NCBI RefSeq assembly: GCF_900105005.1
Contig: NZ_LT629748.1
Location: forward strand, 248,001 to 312,000
Length of the DNA: 64,000 nt
Direction: 5' to 3'
From: Halopseudomonas litoralis
GTDB taxonomy: Bacteria > Pseudomonadota > Gammaproteobacteria > Pseudomonadales > Pseudomonadaceae
Every line of letters starts with the position of its first letter. Within the stretch, counting starts at the first letter, position 1. Under the pieces are notes generated by a model, which worked only from the letters and a program-made list of their open reading frames with translations, was not told the origin of the DNA and did no database searches. This document shows positions 49,979-58,808 of this stretch, piece by piece. A program made the translations under genes and the position numbers.

Positions 49979-52900
49979 ATGCATATCCTGCGTGGCGCCC
50001 CTGTCCTTTCCGATTTCCGACGCAACAAGCTGCTTGCTCGTCTGCAACAGCTGGTTCCCGGCGTGCGTGGTGTGTATGCCGAATTCATGCATTTCGCCGA
50101 GCTGATCGGTGAATTGGCAGAGCAGGAGCAAGTCGTGCTGGACCGCCTGCTCAAGTACGGTCCGACCGTTGCGGTCGAAGAGCCGACTGGTACGCTGGTG
50201 TTGGTGGTACCGCGTTTCGGCACCATCTCGCCATGGTCGAGCAAGGCGACAGATATTGCGCATAACTGCGGACTGCGGGCAATTGAACGCATTGAGCGTG
50301 GCATCGCCTATTACATCACCGGCGAGCTGAGCGCGACTGAACTGCAACAGGTCACTGCACTGCTGCATGACCGCATGACCGAGCTGGCGCTGGACAACGT
50401 GCAGGCTGCCGCGCAGCTGTTCCACCACACCGAGCCCAGGCCGTTCAACCGGGTGAACATCATTGAAGGCGGCAAGGCTGCTCTGGAACAGGCCAACAGC
50501 GAGCTGGGTCTGGCACTGGCCGACGACGAGATCGACTATCTGGTACAGAGCTTCAGCGACATGGGGCGCAATCCCAGTGATGTCGAGCTGATGATGTTTG
50601 CCCAGGCCAACTCCGAGCATTGCCGCCACAAGATCTTCAACGCCAGTTGGGATATCGATGGTGAAGCGCAGGACAAGAGCCTGTTCGGCATGATCAAGAA
50701 CACCTATCAGATGCGCAGCGAAGGCGTATTGTCCGCGTACAAGGACAACGCTGCGGTGATCGAAGGTTCTGTCGGCGGACGTTTCTTCCCCGAGCCGGGC
50801 ACCGAAGAATACCGCTCGCATCAGGAACAGATTCACATCCTGATGAAGGTTGAGACGCATAACCACCCGACTGCGATTTCCCCATTCTCCGGCGCCTCCA
50901 CCGGCTCCGGTGGTGAGATCCGCGACGAGGGCGCCACTGGTCGCGGCGGCAAGCCGAAGGCCGGTCTGACCGGTTTCACCGTCTCCAACCTGCGCATTCC
51001 AGGCTTCGAACAGCCCTGGGAAGAAGACAACGGCAAGCCGGGTCGCATCGTCACCCCGCTGCAGATCATGATCGACGGCCCGCTCGGCGGCGCTGCGTTC
51101 AACAACGAATTCGGTCGCCCCGCGCTGACCGGCTACTTCCGTACCTTCGAGCAGACCGTCCAGTCGCCCCGTGGCCCGGAAATCCGTGGTTATCACAAGC
51201 CGATCATGATCGCCGGCGGTATGGGTAACATCCGCGCCGATCACGTCGAGAAAGCCGAGATTCCGGTGGGCGCCAAGCTCATCGTCCTGGGCGGCCCGGC
51301 CATGCTGATTGGTCTGGGCGGCGGCGCTGCTTCCTCCATGGCCACCGGCAGCAGTGCCGAAGACCTGGATTTTGCCTCCGTGCAGCGGGAAAACCCGGAG
51401 ATGGAGCGCCGCTGTCAGGAAGTCATCGACCGTTGCTGGCAGCTGGGCGAAAAGAACCCCATCGCCTTCATCCACGACGTCGGCGCTGGCGGTTTGTCCA
51501 ACGCCTTCCCGGAGCTGGTCAACGATGGCGGCCGCGGTGGCCGTTTCGAACTGCGCAACGTACCGAATGACGAGCCGGGCATGAGCCCGCTGGAAATCTG
51601 GTCCAACGAGTCCCAGGAACGCTACGTGATGGCCGTGCCAAACGCCGATTTCGAGCGTTTCCAGGCCATCTGTGAGCGCGAGCGCTGCCCCTTCGCCGTC
51701 GTCGGCGAAGCGACCGAAGAGCAGCTGCTGGTTCTCAACGACAGCCACTTCGACAACCAGCCGGTGGACATGCCGCTGTCAGTACTGCTCGGCAAGGCGC
51801 CGCGCATGCACCGCAGCGTCACCCGCGAAGCAGAGCAGGGTGATGACTTCGACGCCTCCGGCCTCGCGCTGGAAGAAGCCGCGCTGCGCGTACTGCGCCT
51901 GCCGGCTGTGGCCAGCAAGAACTTCCTGATCACCATCGGCGACCGCAGCATCACCGGTCTGGTTGCCCGCGATCAGCTGGTTGGTCCCTGGCAGGTACCC
52001 GTCGCCGATTGCGCCGTCACCGCCACCAGCTTCGACGTACACACCGGTGAAGCCATGGCCATGGGCGAGCGCACACCGCTGGCCCTGCTGGATGCACCGG
52101 CGTCCGGTCGCATGGCTGTCGCCGAAACCGTCACCAACATGGCTGCCGCGCGGATCGACAAGCTGTCGGATATTCGCCTGTCTGCCAACTGGATGGCCGC
52201 CGCCGGTCACCCCGGTGAAGACGCCCGTCTGTACGACGCGGTCAAAGCGGTCGGCATGGAGCTGTGCCCGGAACTGGGCATCACCGTGCCGGTAGGCAAG
52301 GACTCCATGTCCATGCAGACTCGCTGGAACGATGACGGACAGGACAAGAGCGTTACCTCGCCCATGTCGCTGGTCGTCACCGGTTTTGCGCCGGTACAGG
52401 ACGTGCGCCAGACCCTGACTCCACGCCTGCGTGTCGATCAAGGTGACACCGACCTGATTCTCATCGATCTGGGCCGCGGTCAGAACCGTCTCGGCGGCTC
52501 CGCATTGGCGCAGGTCTACAATCGCATCGGCCAACAGGCACCGGACCTGGACGACGCCGAAGACCTCAAAGCCTTCTTTGCGGTGATTCAGGGTCTGAAC
52601 CAGGACGACCTGCTGCTGGCCTATCATGACCGGTCCGACGGTGGTCTGCTGGCCAGCGTCGCGGAAATGGCCTTCGCCGGTCATTGTGGTCTGGATCTCA
52701 ACCTGGACGTACTGGCCGACAACGCCAGCGATCTGCCTGCTGCCCTGTTCAACGAAGAGCTGGGTGCGGTGATCCAGGTGCGCCAGAGCGATACTGAAGA
52801 AGTACTCAGCCAGCTGTCCGCCGCCGGCCTGGGCGATTGCAGCGCCGTCATCGGCAGCCCGACCGAAGAACAGGTTCTGAACTTCTGGTTTGCCGGTGAA

Positions 52901-53875
52901 AGCGTGCTCAACGGCACCCGTGCCGATTGGCAGCAAGCCTGGAGCGAAACCAGCTGGCAGATCCAGCGCCTGCGTGACAACGTCGAATGCGCCGATCAGG
53001 AGCACGAACGCCTGGCCGACGACAAGAACCCCGGCTTGCAGGCCATGCTCAGCTACGACATCAACGAAGACGTCGCCGCGCCCTTCATCAACACCGGCAT
53101 GCGTCCGGCGGTTGCCATCCTGCGTGAGCAGGGCGTTAACGGTCAGGTGGAAATGGCCGCCGCGTTCACCCGCGCCGGCTTCACCGCCATCGACGTGCAC
53201 ATGAGCGACATCCTCAGTGGCCGTGTCGATCTGGCCGACTTCCGCGGGCTGGTCGCCTGTGGCGGCTTCTCCTACGGTGACGTGCTGGGTGCGGGCGAAG
53301 GTTGGGCCAAATCGATCCTGTTCAACGAGCAGGCCCGCGAAGCCTTCACTGCCTTCTTCGCCCGCCCGGATACCTTCACCCTGGGTGTGTGCAACGGCTG
53401 TCAGATGCTGTCCAACCTGCGCGAACTCATCCCAGGCAGCGATCACTGGCCGCGTTTCGTGCGTAACCGCTCGGAGCAGTTCGAAGCCCGCGTCGCCATG
53501 GTAGAAGTCCAGCCATCGCCGTCGATCTTCCTCAGCGGCATGGTCGGCTCACGCATGCCGATCGCCATCGCCCACGGAGAAGGTTTTGCCGAGTTCGCCA
53601 GCAGCGCTGCCGTAGATGCCTGTGAAGCCAGCAGCAGCGTTGCCCTGCGCTTTGTCGACAACAATGGCCGCATGACCGACCGCTACCCAGCCAACCCCAA
53701 CGGCTCCCCGCGTGGCATCACCGGCCTGACCAACCGCGACGGCCGCGTCACCATCATGATGCCGCACCCGGAACGGGTCTTCCGCACCGTACAGAACTCC
53801 TGGCATCCCGATGACTGGAGTGAAGACGGCGCTTGGATGCGCATGTTCCGCAACGCAAGAGTCTGGGTAGGCTAA
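49979..53875 (+). CDS. purL: Phosphoribosylformylglycinamidine synthase
   Basis: A 1298-residue single-chain large PurL. It has an N-terminal PurS-like domain, two PurM-like synthetase halves (with [13 protein letters not shown] and [13 protein letters not shown]) and a C-terminal glutamine amidotransferase with nucleophile Cys1138 in GVCNGCQML. It converts FGAR to FGAM in purine synthesis. The ATG at 49979 begins [14 protein letters not shown], the family N-terminus; an upstream in-frame extension is rejected. A terminator follows. Confidence 0.97.
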   Translation: MHILRGAPVLSDFRRNKLLARLQQLVPGVRGVYAEFMHFAELIGELAEQEQVVLDRLLKYGPTVAVEEPTGTLVLVVPRFGTISPWSSKATDIAHNCGLRAIERIERGIAYYITGELSATELQQVTALLHDRMTELALDNVQAAAQLFHHTEPRPFNRVNIIEGGKAALEQANSELGLALADDEIDYLVQSFSDMGRNPSDVELMMFAQANSEHCRHKIFNASWDIDGEAQDKSLFGMIKNTYQMRSEGVLSAYKDNAAVIEGSVGGRFFPEPGTEEYRSHQEQIHILMKVETHNHPTAISPFSGASTGSGGEIRDEGATGRGGKPKAGLTGFTVSNLRIPGFEQPWEEDNGKPGRIVTPLQIMIDGPLGGAAFNNEFGRPALTGYFRTFEQTVQSPRGPEIRGYHKPIMIAGGMGNIRADHVEKAEIPVGAKLIVLGGPAMLIGLGGGAASSMATGSSAEDLDFASVQRENPEMERRCQEVIDRCWQLGEKNPIAFIHDVGAGGLSNAFPELVNDGGRGGRFELRNVPNDEPGMSPLEIWSNESQERYVMAVPNADFERFQAICERERCPFAVVGEATEEQLLVLNDSHFDNQPVDMPLSVLLGKAPRMHRSVTREAEQGDDFDASGLALEEAALRVLRLPAVASKNFLITIGDRSITGLVARDQLVGPWQVPVADCAVTATSFDVHTGEAMAMGERTPLALLDAPASGRMAVAETVTNMAAARIDKLSDIRLSANWMAAAGHPGEDARLYDAVKAVGMELCPELGITVPVGKDSMSMQTRWNDDGQDKSVTSPMSLVVTGFAPVQDVRQTLTPRLRVDQGDTDLILIDLGRGQNRLGGSALAQVYNRIGQQAPDLDDAEDLKAFFAVIQGLNQDDLLLAYHDRSDGGLLASVAEMAFAGHCGLDLNLDVLADNASDLPAALFNEELGAVIQVRQSDTEEVLSQLSAAGLGDCSAVIGSPTEEQVLNFWFAGESVLNGTRADWQQAWSETSWQIQRLRDNVECADQEHERLADDKNPGLQAMLSYDINEDVAAPFINTGMRPAVAILREQGVNGQVEMAAAFTRAGFTAIDVHMSDILSGRVDLADFRGLVACGGFSYGDVLGAGEGWAKSILFNEQAREAFTAFFARPDTFTLGVCNGCQMLSNLRELIPGSDHWPRFVRNRSEQFEARVAMVEVQPSPSIFLSGMVGSRMPIAIAHGEGFAEFASSAAVDACEASSSVALRFVDNNGRMTDRYPANPNGSPRGITGLTNRDGRVTIMMPHPERVFRTVQNSWHPDDWSEDGAWMRMFRNARVWVG

Positions 53876-53894
53876 CAACCCACCCCGCACCAAC

Positions 53895-53924
53895 AAAAAT
53901 CCCGGCCAAGCGCCGGGGTTTTTG
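53895..53924. terminator. Bidirectional-looking terminator after purL
   Basis: Stem CCCGGC / GCCGGG with A-run before and T-run after, starting 20 bases beyond the purL stop. The flanking A and T runs fit termination of the purL transcript. Confidence 0.85.
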
Positions 53925-53952
53925 TATGCACAGAACAGCTGCTGCACAGCCC

Positions 53953-53988
53953 GACTCCCTCCCCCCTCGCGGGAGAGGGTAGGGAGTC
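53953..53988. repeat. GC-rich hairpin between purL and lipoprotein gene
   Basis: Outer arms GACTCCCT / AGGGAGTC with an inner CCCCC...GGGAGAGGG section. Third hairpin of this class in the window (compare 4264-4288 and 12270-12303). Confidence 0.5.
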
Positions 53989-54038
53989 TCAAGAAGAACT
54001 AATATGCTTCAATGATTACTTTCTTCAGAGACCACCCC

Positions 54039-54389
54039 ATGAAAACAACAACCCTCATAACCCTCGTCCTCCTGACCACCGCCTGCACAACCCAAACCAC
54101 CCACATCTACAAACCCGACGGCACCAAACAATGCGAGCCCGCCACCACCACCCTCACCGAGAGCACCAACCAACTGACCAGCACCGACATTGAAGTCATC
54201 ACCTCCAACTGCGCCACCCAAACCGGCATGTCCGTAATGACCGTCTGTGGCGCCCCAACCCTGGGCATCCATCTCCACCAAATCAACACCGGCGATGTGC
54301 AGAAAGCCAAAGAACTCGGCTACGAAGACGCCAACAACCTGATCAACCAAGAGCGCGGCGCGGGCTACGAAATAACCAACTGCCCCTAA
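54039..54389 (+). CDS. Small putative lipoprotein
   Basis: A 116-residue protein with a short signal peptide and lipobox LLTTAC (Cys about 15), then a Thr/Asn/Cys-containing domain with cysteines at CEP, SNCATQ, VCGAP and NCP that may form disulfides. I recognise no family. The ATG was placed to give the lipoprotein signal; an upstream ATG at 54012 adds nine charged residues. It is the last gene before the integron integrase and is convergent with it. An antisense frame exists but lacks any such signal. Confidence 0.65.
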   Translation: MKTTTLITLVLLTTACTTQTTHIYKPDGTKQCEPATTTLTESTNQLTSTDIEVITSNCATQTGMSVMTVCGAPTLGIHLHQINTGDVQKAKELGYEDANNLINQERGAGYEITNCP

Positions 54390-54553
54390 CGTCATTGAAA
54401 TGGCCAGATGCCTGCATTATGGTTAAAGCCACGCAGGGAATGCAGACACTCTCCTCCAGGGCACCGGACAGCCTTCAATTCCCTCTAGAATAATTACCGC
54501 ATATGCCTGAATGCTCGAGGTAGGGCGGTAGCGTGCCTGAACACCTGTAATGA

Positions 54554-55519
54554 TTAACCCAGCGGGCTCTGCACCCCAGCAAAGCCCTGACCAAGCACAT
54601 GAGTGTAAACCTGTGTAGTGCGGACATCCGCATGACCCAACAAGGTTTGTACCGTACGAATATCACTACCTCGGCGTAACAACTCGGTAGCAAAAGTGTG
54701 ACGGAAAGTATGACAACCAACAGGCTTCTCGATACCGGTAACGCGAACCGCCTGTTTAACAGCACGCTGAATGGTGCTGACATGCACATGATGGCGAACG
54801 CTTCGACCATCTTCGTCAAGACAGATCCCGCTTGAAGGGAAAAGCCACTGCCACGCCAGCGAAACAGAAGCGCGTGGGTATTTACGTCGCAACGCGAAAG
54901 GGAGAGACACAGGAGCCTTGTACATTTCCTCCTGTGAGCGCCATGCAGCCTCAATCTGCTCTATACGATGCTTAATAGGGGTTATCAAGGGAGCGGGCAG
55001 TAAAGTGGTTCTATCTTTTCCACCTTTGCCGTCCCTGACTACGATCGTCTGATTTCGGAAGTCTATATCCTTGATGCGCAGACGGGAGGACTCGACTACC
55101 CGCAGCCCCGCACCGTACATAAGAGAAGCCAATAAGCGGTACGGTTGGCCCAAGTGCTCAATGATAGACATAGCCTCCTGGTGGGTGAGTACCGTCGGCA
55201 ACCTCGGTGGCCGCTTTACCCTGACCACGTCACCGATCTCGCCTAGAGGCTGTTCAAGGACGCGTGCATATAGAAATACAATGGCATTCAGTGCCAGATT
55301 TTGGGTCGCAGCCGCAACTTGACGGTCAGTGGCGAGCCAGCTGAGAAACGCATTCACATCAGACGTTCCCAGCTCAAGAGGGTGGCGCATTCCGTGGAAG
55401 CGTATGAAATAACGGATCCAGTACCAATAGCTTTTCTCCGTACGGATGCTGTAGTGATTTAAGCGCATCACCGAGCGAAACTGCTCCCTCAGGCGAGGCT
55501 TAGGAGCTAGGCTGTCCAT
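54554..55519 (-). CDS. intI: Integron integrase IntI
   Basis: A 321-residue tyrosine recombinase. The catalytic set is Arg140 (GAGLRVVE), Lys168/Arg170 region (GKGGKDR), His270 and Arg273 (HTFRHTFATELL), His296 (LLGHAD) and Tyr305 (TTQVYTHV). An extra segment between the two catalytic halves (about 195-225, containing SVSLAWQWLFPSS) is the IntI-specific insertion that separates integron integrases from XerC/D. It recombines attI with folded single-stranded attC. The ATG has AAGGAC upstream and the reading frame is intact, so the integrase is probably active. Confidence 0.95.
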   Translation of the reverse strand: MDSLAPKPRLREQFRSVMRLNHYSIRTEKSYWYWIRYFIRFHGMRHPLELGTSDVNAFLSWLATDRQVAAATQNLALNAIVFLYARVLEQPLGEIGDVVRVKRPPRLPTVLTHQEAMSIIEHLGQPYRLLASLMYGAGLRVVESSRLRIKDIDFRNQTIVVRDGKGGKDRTTLLPAPLITPIKHRIEQIEAAWRSQEEMYKAPVSLPFALRRKYPRASVSLAWQWLFPSSGICLDEDGRSVRHHVHVSTIQRAVKQAVRVTGIEKPVGCHTFRHTFATELLRRGSDIRTVQTLLGHADVRTTQVYTHVLGQGFAGVQSPLG

Positions 55520-55532
55520 GTATCGTCCTTAG

Positions 55533-55548
55533 CTGTGTTTTTATACAG
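55533..55548. promoter_or_regulatory. LexA (SOS) box at the intI promoter
   Basis: CTGT-N8-ACAG is perfect: CTGTGTTTTTATACAG, 13 bases from the intI start codon and just downstream of the intI -10 element. This placement overlaps the expected transcription start and fits LexA repression as known for other integrons. Confidence 0.85.
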
Positions 55549-55550
55549 TA

Positions 55551-55579
55551 GTAATAGATGCGCGAAATGACGAAGTCAA
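55551..55579 (-). promoter_or_regulatory. intI promoter (PintI)
   Basis: On the minus strand, -35 TTGACT (complement of 55574-55579), a 17-base spacer and -10 TATTAC (complement of 55551-55556). The LexA box follows immediately downstream. The rightward cassette promoter Pc was not confidently found. Confidence 0.7.
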
Positions 55580-55600
55580 GCGAATACAGAAGGAGTAGAG

Positions 55601-55711
55601 ATGGTTATGGATAAGTCGCTGATTTTGAAGGAATTTAATATGGCGCGTAATCCCGGCTATCCGGAGTTATACCGAAGTCATTCTTATGCATTAGTGCCGC
55701 ATGCGGTCTAA
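55601..55711 (+). CDS. 36-codon leader ORF spanning attI
   Basis: A short ORF (begins MVMDKSLILKEF) with a strong Shine-Dalgarno AAGGAG at 55590-55595, five bases before the ATG. It ends with TAA at 55709-55711, inside the left box of attI, 22 bases before the start of the first cassette gene. In class 1 integrons, short ORFs overlapping attI1 raise translation of the first cassette; a similar role here is inference. No homologue is recognised. Confidence 0.5.
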   Translation: MVMDKSLILKEFNMARNPGYPELYRSHSYALVPHAV

Positions 55712-55723
55712 TCACTGTTAACC
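55660..55723 (+). other. attI recombination site
   Basis: The core has the simple-site layout of attI1: left box TCTAAT (55707-55712), a five-base spacer and right box GTTAACC (55717-55723). The crossover would be after the G at 55717. The left limit of the accessory binding region is arbitrary. It lies between intI and the first cassette, as expected. Confidence 0.6.
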
Positions 55724-55733
55724 AGAAGGTGTT

Positions 55734-56855
55734 ATGAGCGCAAACGTTCCTATTTACATAGCTAATCCCAGCCCTTTTCGATTGATTTTGAGGGGCGAAA
55801 GTGATGCGTGGAAGTGCACTATTCAGCAAATCAACAGCAATAGCTATGACTACATTAAGCTCCATAGAGTATCAAAGTTTTTCGACGCCGAAATCGCAAA
55901 GCCGTTCCCACTATGTGTGGCTTATGATGGAAGTTTCATCTTGCCTGCGGTTAGGGAGTATTCTTCTCTTGAAACAACGCTTAGTGAGTTTAATAGGATT
56001 TTTGCGTCAATACTTTTAGGTGGGGTTTACATAGAAAGTGTAGAGCCACAGGATTTGTCACAAGGAGAGATGACAGAGGTTGGGTATTTTCGACATGTCC
56101 GGAGTTTTGGAGGAAATGGTGTATTACACCAAGCATTGGGTAATAAGGATGCTGGCAGTAGCGATAGGATAAAGCTTATAGACCCTCCGACTATATTGGC
56201 GTCAGAGGTTCAGTCTGCTTACCTATACGGGGCTAGAATACTCAAATCTATTGGGAACCTGTCGCCTTCATTATTGGTTACAGGTTTTACAAATTACATT
56301 AATAGGCAAACAAAAGAGTCACTAACTCATTCATGGATATCTATTGAACAGCTTCTCGATCATATTTGGCATTCGGTCGTGGTGGCCGAGTCGAAGAGTG
56401 GTCATATTCACAAAAGAAGAAAGTTTTTAGAGTCACAGCAATGGACAGCAGCACATAAGTCAGAACTACTTTTTCAGAAAGGTATAATTTCTGAAAAAGT
56501 ATACGATAATTTCAGTTCTGTCCGTGACGAGCGCAACAAATTCATTCATAGAGGAGCCGAGCCTTCGTTTGAAAGCTCTAATGTTGCACTAAGTTTATTG
56601 GTTGAGCTTCTGGTGTGTGCATGCAAACTTGGCGGTGTGGATTTCAATAGAAATAACCTAGATTGCTACTTAGCTAAGCACAAATCAAAAAGCCCGGCCC
56701 ACCACATAGGTAAAACCGAAGAGATTGATTGGTCTAAAGTCCAGTATTGGAAAGAGATTCCTAGAATCCCAGGGGAAGAAAGGTGGGTGGGAGACTTTGA
56801 AAGATTTGAAGACATTACTCTTCAGCCTATTGGCTCGGATAGTTCCAATGGTTAA
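55734..56855 (+). CDS. Cassette 1: hypothetical protein with HEPN-like C-terminal motif
   Basis: A 373-residue protein with no certain family. The N-terminal ~150 residues look like a mixed alpha/beta domain. The C-terminal part is helical: WISIEQLLDHIWHSV (about 201-215), then VRDERNKFIHRG with Arg267-x4-His272, the Rx4-6H signature of HEPN RNases, followed by a last helix. The layout recalls ApeA-type HEPN proteins with a separate N-terminal domain. An AGAAGG site precedes the ATG. Its stop TAA is part of the attC R'' box. Codon use is AT-rich, unlike the chromosome. Confidence 0.75.
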   Translation: MSANVPIYIANPSPFRLILRGESDAWKCTIQQINSNSYDYIKLHRVSKFFDAEIAKPFPLCVAYDGSFILPAVREYSSLETTLSEFNRIFASILLGGVYIESVEPQDLSQGEMTEVGYFRHVRSFGGNGVLHQALGNKDAGSSDRIKLIDPPTILASEVQSAYLYGARILKSIGNLSPSLLVTGFTNYINRQTKESLTHSWISIEQLLDHIWHSVVVAESKSGHIHKRRKFLESQQWTAAHKSELLFQKGIISEKVYDNFSSVRDERNKFIHRGAEPSFESSNVALSLLVELLVCACKLGGVDFNRNNLDCYLAKHKSKSPAHHIGKTEEIDWSKVQYWKEIPRIPGEERWVGDFERFEDITLQPIGSDSSNG

Positions 56856-56897
56856 CAAAGCATTTCAGCGGACAAGCCGCTGAACGCGGCGTTAGCT
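56850..56897 (+). other. attC site of cassette 1
   Basis: Begins GTTAAC over the gene's stop codon and ends with R' box GTTAGCT (56891-56897). The middle is the inverted repeat TTCAGCGG / CCGCTGAA. About 48 bases, short for an attC. Confidence 0.75.
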
Positions 56898-56935
56898 ATT
56901 TCAGTTAAAATTGATACACATAATAAGGTAAAAAT

Positions 56936-57472
56936 ATGAAACGAATGTTGGTATTGGGCGCGTCTATTGTCGTAGCGTCAGGGTTGCTAGGCTTAGAGCA
57001 AATTAATAACTTTAAGCAGTTCGGCAATGTTATAGAATTAACTTCTGGAAAAATTAGACTTGGCGAAGTCTATCGTGAAACACTGAGTTCAACTTACGAA
57101 GTCACATTTGTTGGTGATGATCGTGCATCCACCTCAGTTTATGCAAACACTAAAAACCTTTACTCTTCTGCTTATGAAGACCTCAAGAATACTATTGATG
57201 AGGTTAATAAGAGTAGAGAGAAAAATAAAGAAGAGCCATTATCAATCGACACTGTAACTTGGACTAAAGATGCAACGATTAATTTAACTACTAAAGTTAC
57301 CTATCAGTCAGAGTTTCACCCAAACTTTGTTCTAACCATTGATGAAACAACGATAAACTATATTGCAGGTAAAGATGGATCAAAAAACATTTCACATTAT
57401 TTGTCTGAATTAAAGTCTTACTCTAATAAAATGGAAGCGACGTATGAGGCAAGTAATTCATTTATCAAATAG
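56936..57472 (+). CDS. Cassette 2: hypothetical exported protein
   Basis: A 178-residue protein with a basic start and hydrophobic N-terminus (MKRMLVLGASIVVASGLLGL), probably a signal peptide or membrane anchor. The rest is Lys/Ser/Asn-rich with a helical segment (SAYEDLKNTIDEVNKSREKNK) and beta-rich C-terminus. No family recognised. A GGTAAAAAT stretch with AAGG precedes the ATG. Very AT-rich. The stop TAG overlaps the attC R'' box. Confidence 0.7.
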   Translation: MKRMLVLGASIVVASGLLGLEQINNFKQFGNVIELTSGKIRLGEVYRETLSSTYEVTFVGDDRASTSVYANTKNLYSSAYEDLKNTIDEVNKSREKNKEEPLSIDTVTWTKDATINLTTKVTYQSEFHPNFVLTIDETTINYIAGKDGSKNISHYLSELKSYSNKMEATYEASNSFIK

Positions 57473-57598
57473 CTAACAAAGCATTTAAGAGTGATTCCCA
57501 ACGCTTGGCATTTTTCATTCCATCGTTGGGTTCCGTGTTTACGGTGGTCTGTTTCGGTTTCGTGGCAGCGTTGCTCACACCTTAATGCGGCGTTATGC
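57471..57598 (+). other. attC site of cassette 2 (Vibrio-like)
   Basis: R'' AGCTAAC (57471-57477) to R' GTTATGC (57592-57598), 128 bases. The arms AACAAAGCATTTAAGAG... and ...CACACCTTAATGCGGCGTTA pair almost fully, and the CCAACGC / GCGTTG core, T-rich GGTTTC loop region and length resemble the superintegron repeats of Vibrio. Confidence 0.85.
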
Positions 57599-57599
57599 A

Positions 57600-57603
57600 T
57601 TAA
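57600..57603. repeat. Target duplication TTAA, left copy
   Basis: TTAA directly outside the left end of the IS5-family element; the matching copy is at 58794-58797. Confidence 0.75.
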
Positions 57604-58793
57604 GGAAGGTCTGAAAAAGACTTCCTGAAAAGGTAAAATGCGTCAGCGCCATTTTCGAGACCACCGCATGAAACAGATGAGCTTTGCAGACGCCGAATAC
57701 GCTGGTAAACGTAAGCAGACCCGCCGTGAGCGCTTTCTGCTGGAAATGGATCAAGTGGTTCCCTGGAAGCCATTGCTGGCGCTGATCGAGCCGCACTATC
57801 CCAAGGGCGAAGGTGGTCGACCTGCTTACCCGCTCGACGCGATGCTGCGAGTTCATCTGATGCAGAACTGGTTTGGGTACAGCGATCCAGCGATGGAAGA
57901 AGCGCTGTATGAAACCACCATCTTGCGACTCTTCGCGGGCCTTCAACTTGATCGCATTCCGGATGAAACCACTATTCTCAACTTCCGTCGGCTGCTGGAA
58001 CGCTACGGCCTGTCCACGGCGTTGTTCGAAGTGGTCAATCGTTACCTGGGTGAGCACGGGCTAATGCTGCGCCACGGCACCGTGGTCGATGCAACCATCA
58101 TTCATGCACCCAGTTCGACCAAGAACAAAGAAGGTAAGCGCGATCCTGAGATGCATCAGACCAAGAAGGGTAACCAGTATTATTTTGGCATGAAGGCCCA
58201 CATTGGCGTTGATGCTGAGTCAGGGCTGGTTCACAGTCTCGTGGGGACGGCGGCCAATGCGGGCGATGTTACTCAGGTAGACAAGCTTCTGCATGGCGAA
58301 GAAACCCATGTATGCGGTGACGCCGGCTATACCGGCGTTCAGAAACGGGATGAACACAAAGGGCGCAAGCAGGTGGTCTGGTCGATTGCGATGCGCCCAG
58401 GCAAGCTCAAGACATTGAGCAAAACCAAGCTGATCGAGAAAGGCTTGCGCCGCATCGAGCGCGCCAAGGCTAGTACGCGAGCCAAGGTTGAGCACCCATT
58501 CAGGGTGATCAAATGCCAGTTCGGATTTACCAAGGTGCGATACAAGGGGTTGGCCAAGAACACAGCCCAGCTGCATACCTTGTTTGCCCTGGCCAACCTA
58601 TGGATGGCCCGAAAACAGCTGTTAAGTGCAGGATAAATCCGCCCGGAGTACTGGGTACAGCGGCCTAGATGGCCGAAAAGGGGCTGCAACGCGGTGAAAA
58701 CGCGACTGAGGGCGATGAAATCGTTCCTGAAATGTTTTTTTTGTGAGCCGAGGTCATAATCGCCGCCCATATGGCCGGTATTTCAGACCTTCC
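57604..58793 (+). mobile_element. IS5-family insertion sequence inside the 5' end of cassette 3
   Basis: 1190 bases bounded by 13-base perfect terminal inverted repeats (GGAAGGTCTGAAA at 57604-57616 and its complement at 58781-58793) and flanked by TTAA on both sides, which fits the YTAR target of the IS5 group. It carries one transposase gene. Its GC content is nearer the chromosome than to the cassettes. It sits 5 bases past the cassette boundary, in front of the peptidase gene. Confidence 0.9.
57638..58636 (+). CDS. IS5-family transposase
   Basis: A 332-residue DDE transposase. Catalytic acids are in VVDATIIHAP (first D), CGDAGYTG (second D) and VEHPFRVIKCQFG (E). An N-terminal DUF772 domain (EPHYPKGEGGRPAYPLDAMLRVHLMQ in parts) is present. 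A later ATG at 57668 would give a 322-residue product. The frame is intact and both ends are present, so the element could still move. Confidence 0.93.
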   Translation: MRQRHFRDHRMKQMSFADAEYAGKRKQTRRERFLLEMDQVVPWKPLLALIEPHYPKGEGGRPAYPLDAMLRVHLMQNWFGYSDPAMEEALYETTILRLFAGLQLDRIPDETTILNFRRLLERYGLSTALFEVVNRYLGEHGLMLRHGTVVDATIIHAPSSTKNKEGKRDPEMHQTKKGNQYYFGMKAHIGVDAESGLVHSLVGTAANAGDVTQVDKLLHGEETHVCGDAGYTGVQKRDEHKGRKQVVWSIAMRPGKLKTLSKTKLIEKGLRRIERAKASTRAKVEHPFRVIKCQFGFTKVRYKGLAKNTAQLHTLFALANLWMARKQLLSAG

Positions 58794-58808
58794 TTAAGGG
58801 GGGAGTCA

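Noticed and set aside
49925..53446. Two long antisense frames over purL
   Set aside because: Both translate to Val/Gly/His-rich sequences without motifs and lie fully inside purL.
54009..54395. 128-codon antisense frame over the small lipoprotein gene
   Set aside because: Gly/Val-rich without signal or domain; the sense strand has a signal peptide with lipobox.
55625..55653. Possible cassette promoter Pc (TTGAAG-N17-TAATCC)
   Set aside because: The -10 element is too weak to call, and it lies inside the leader ORF.
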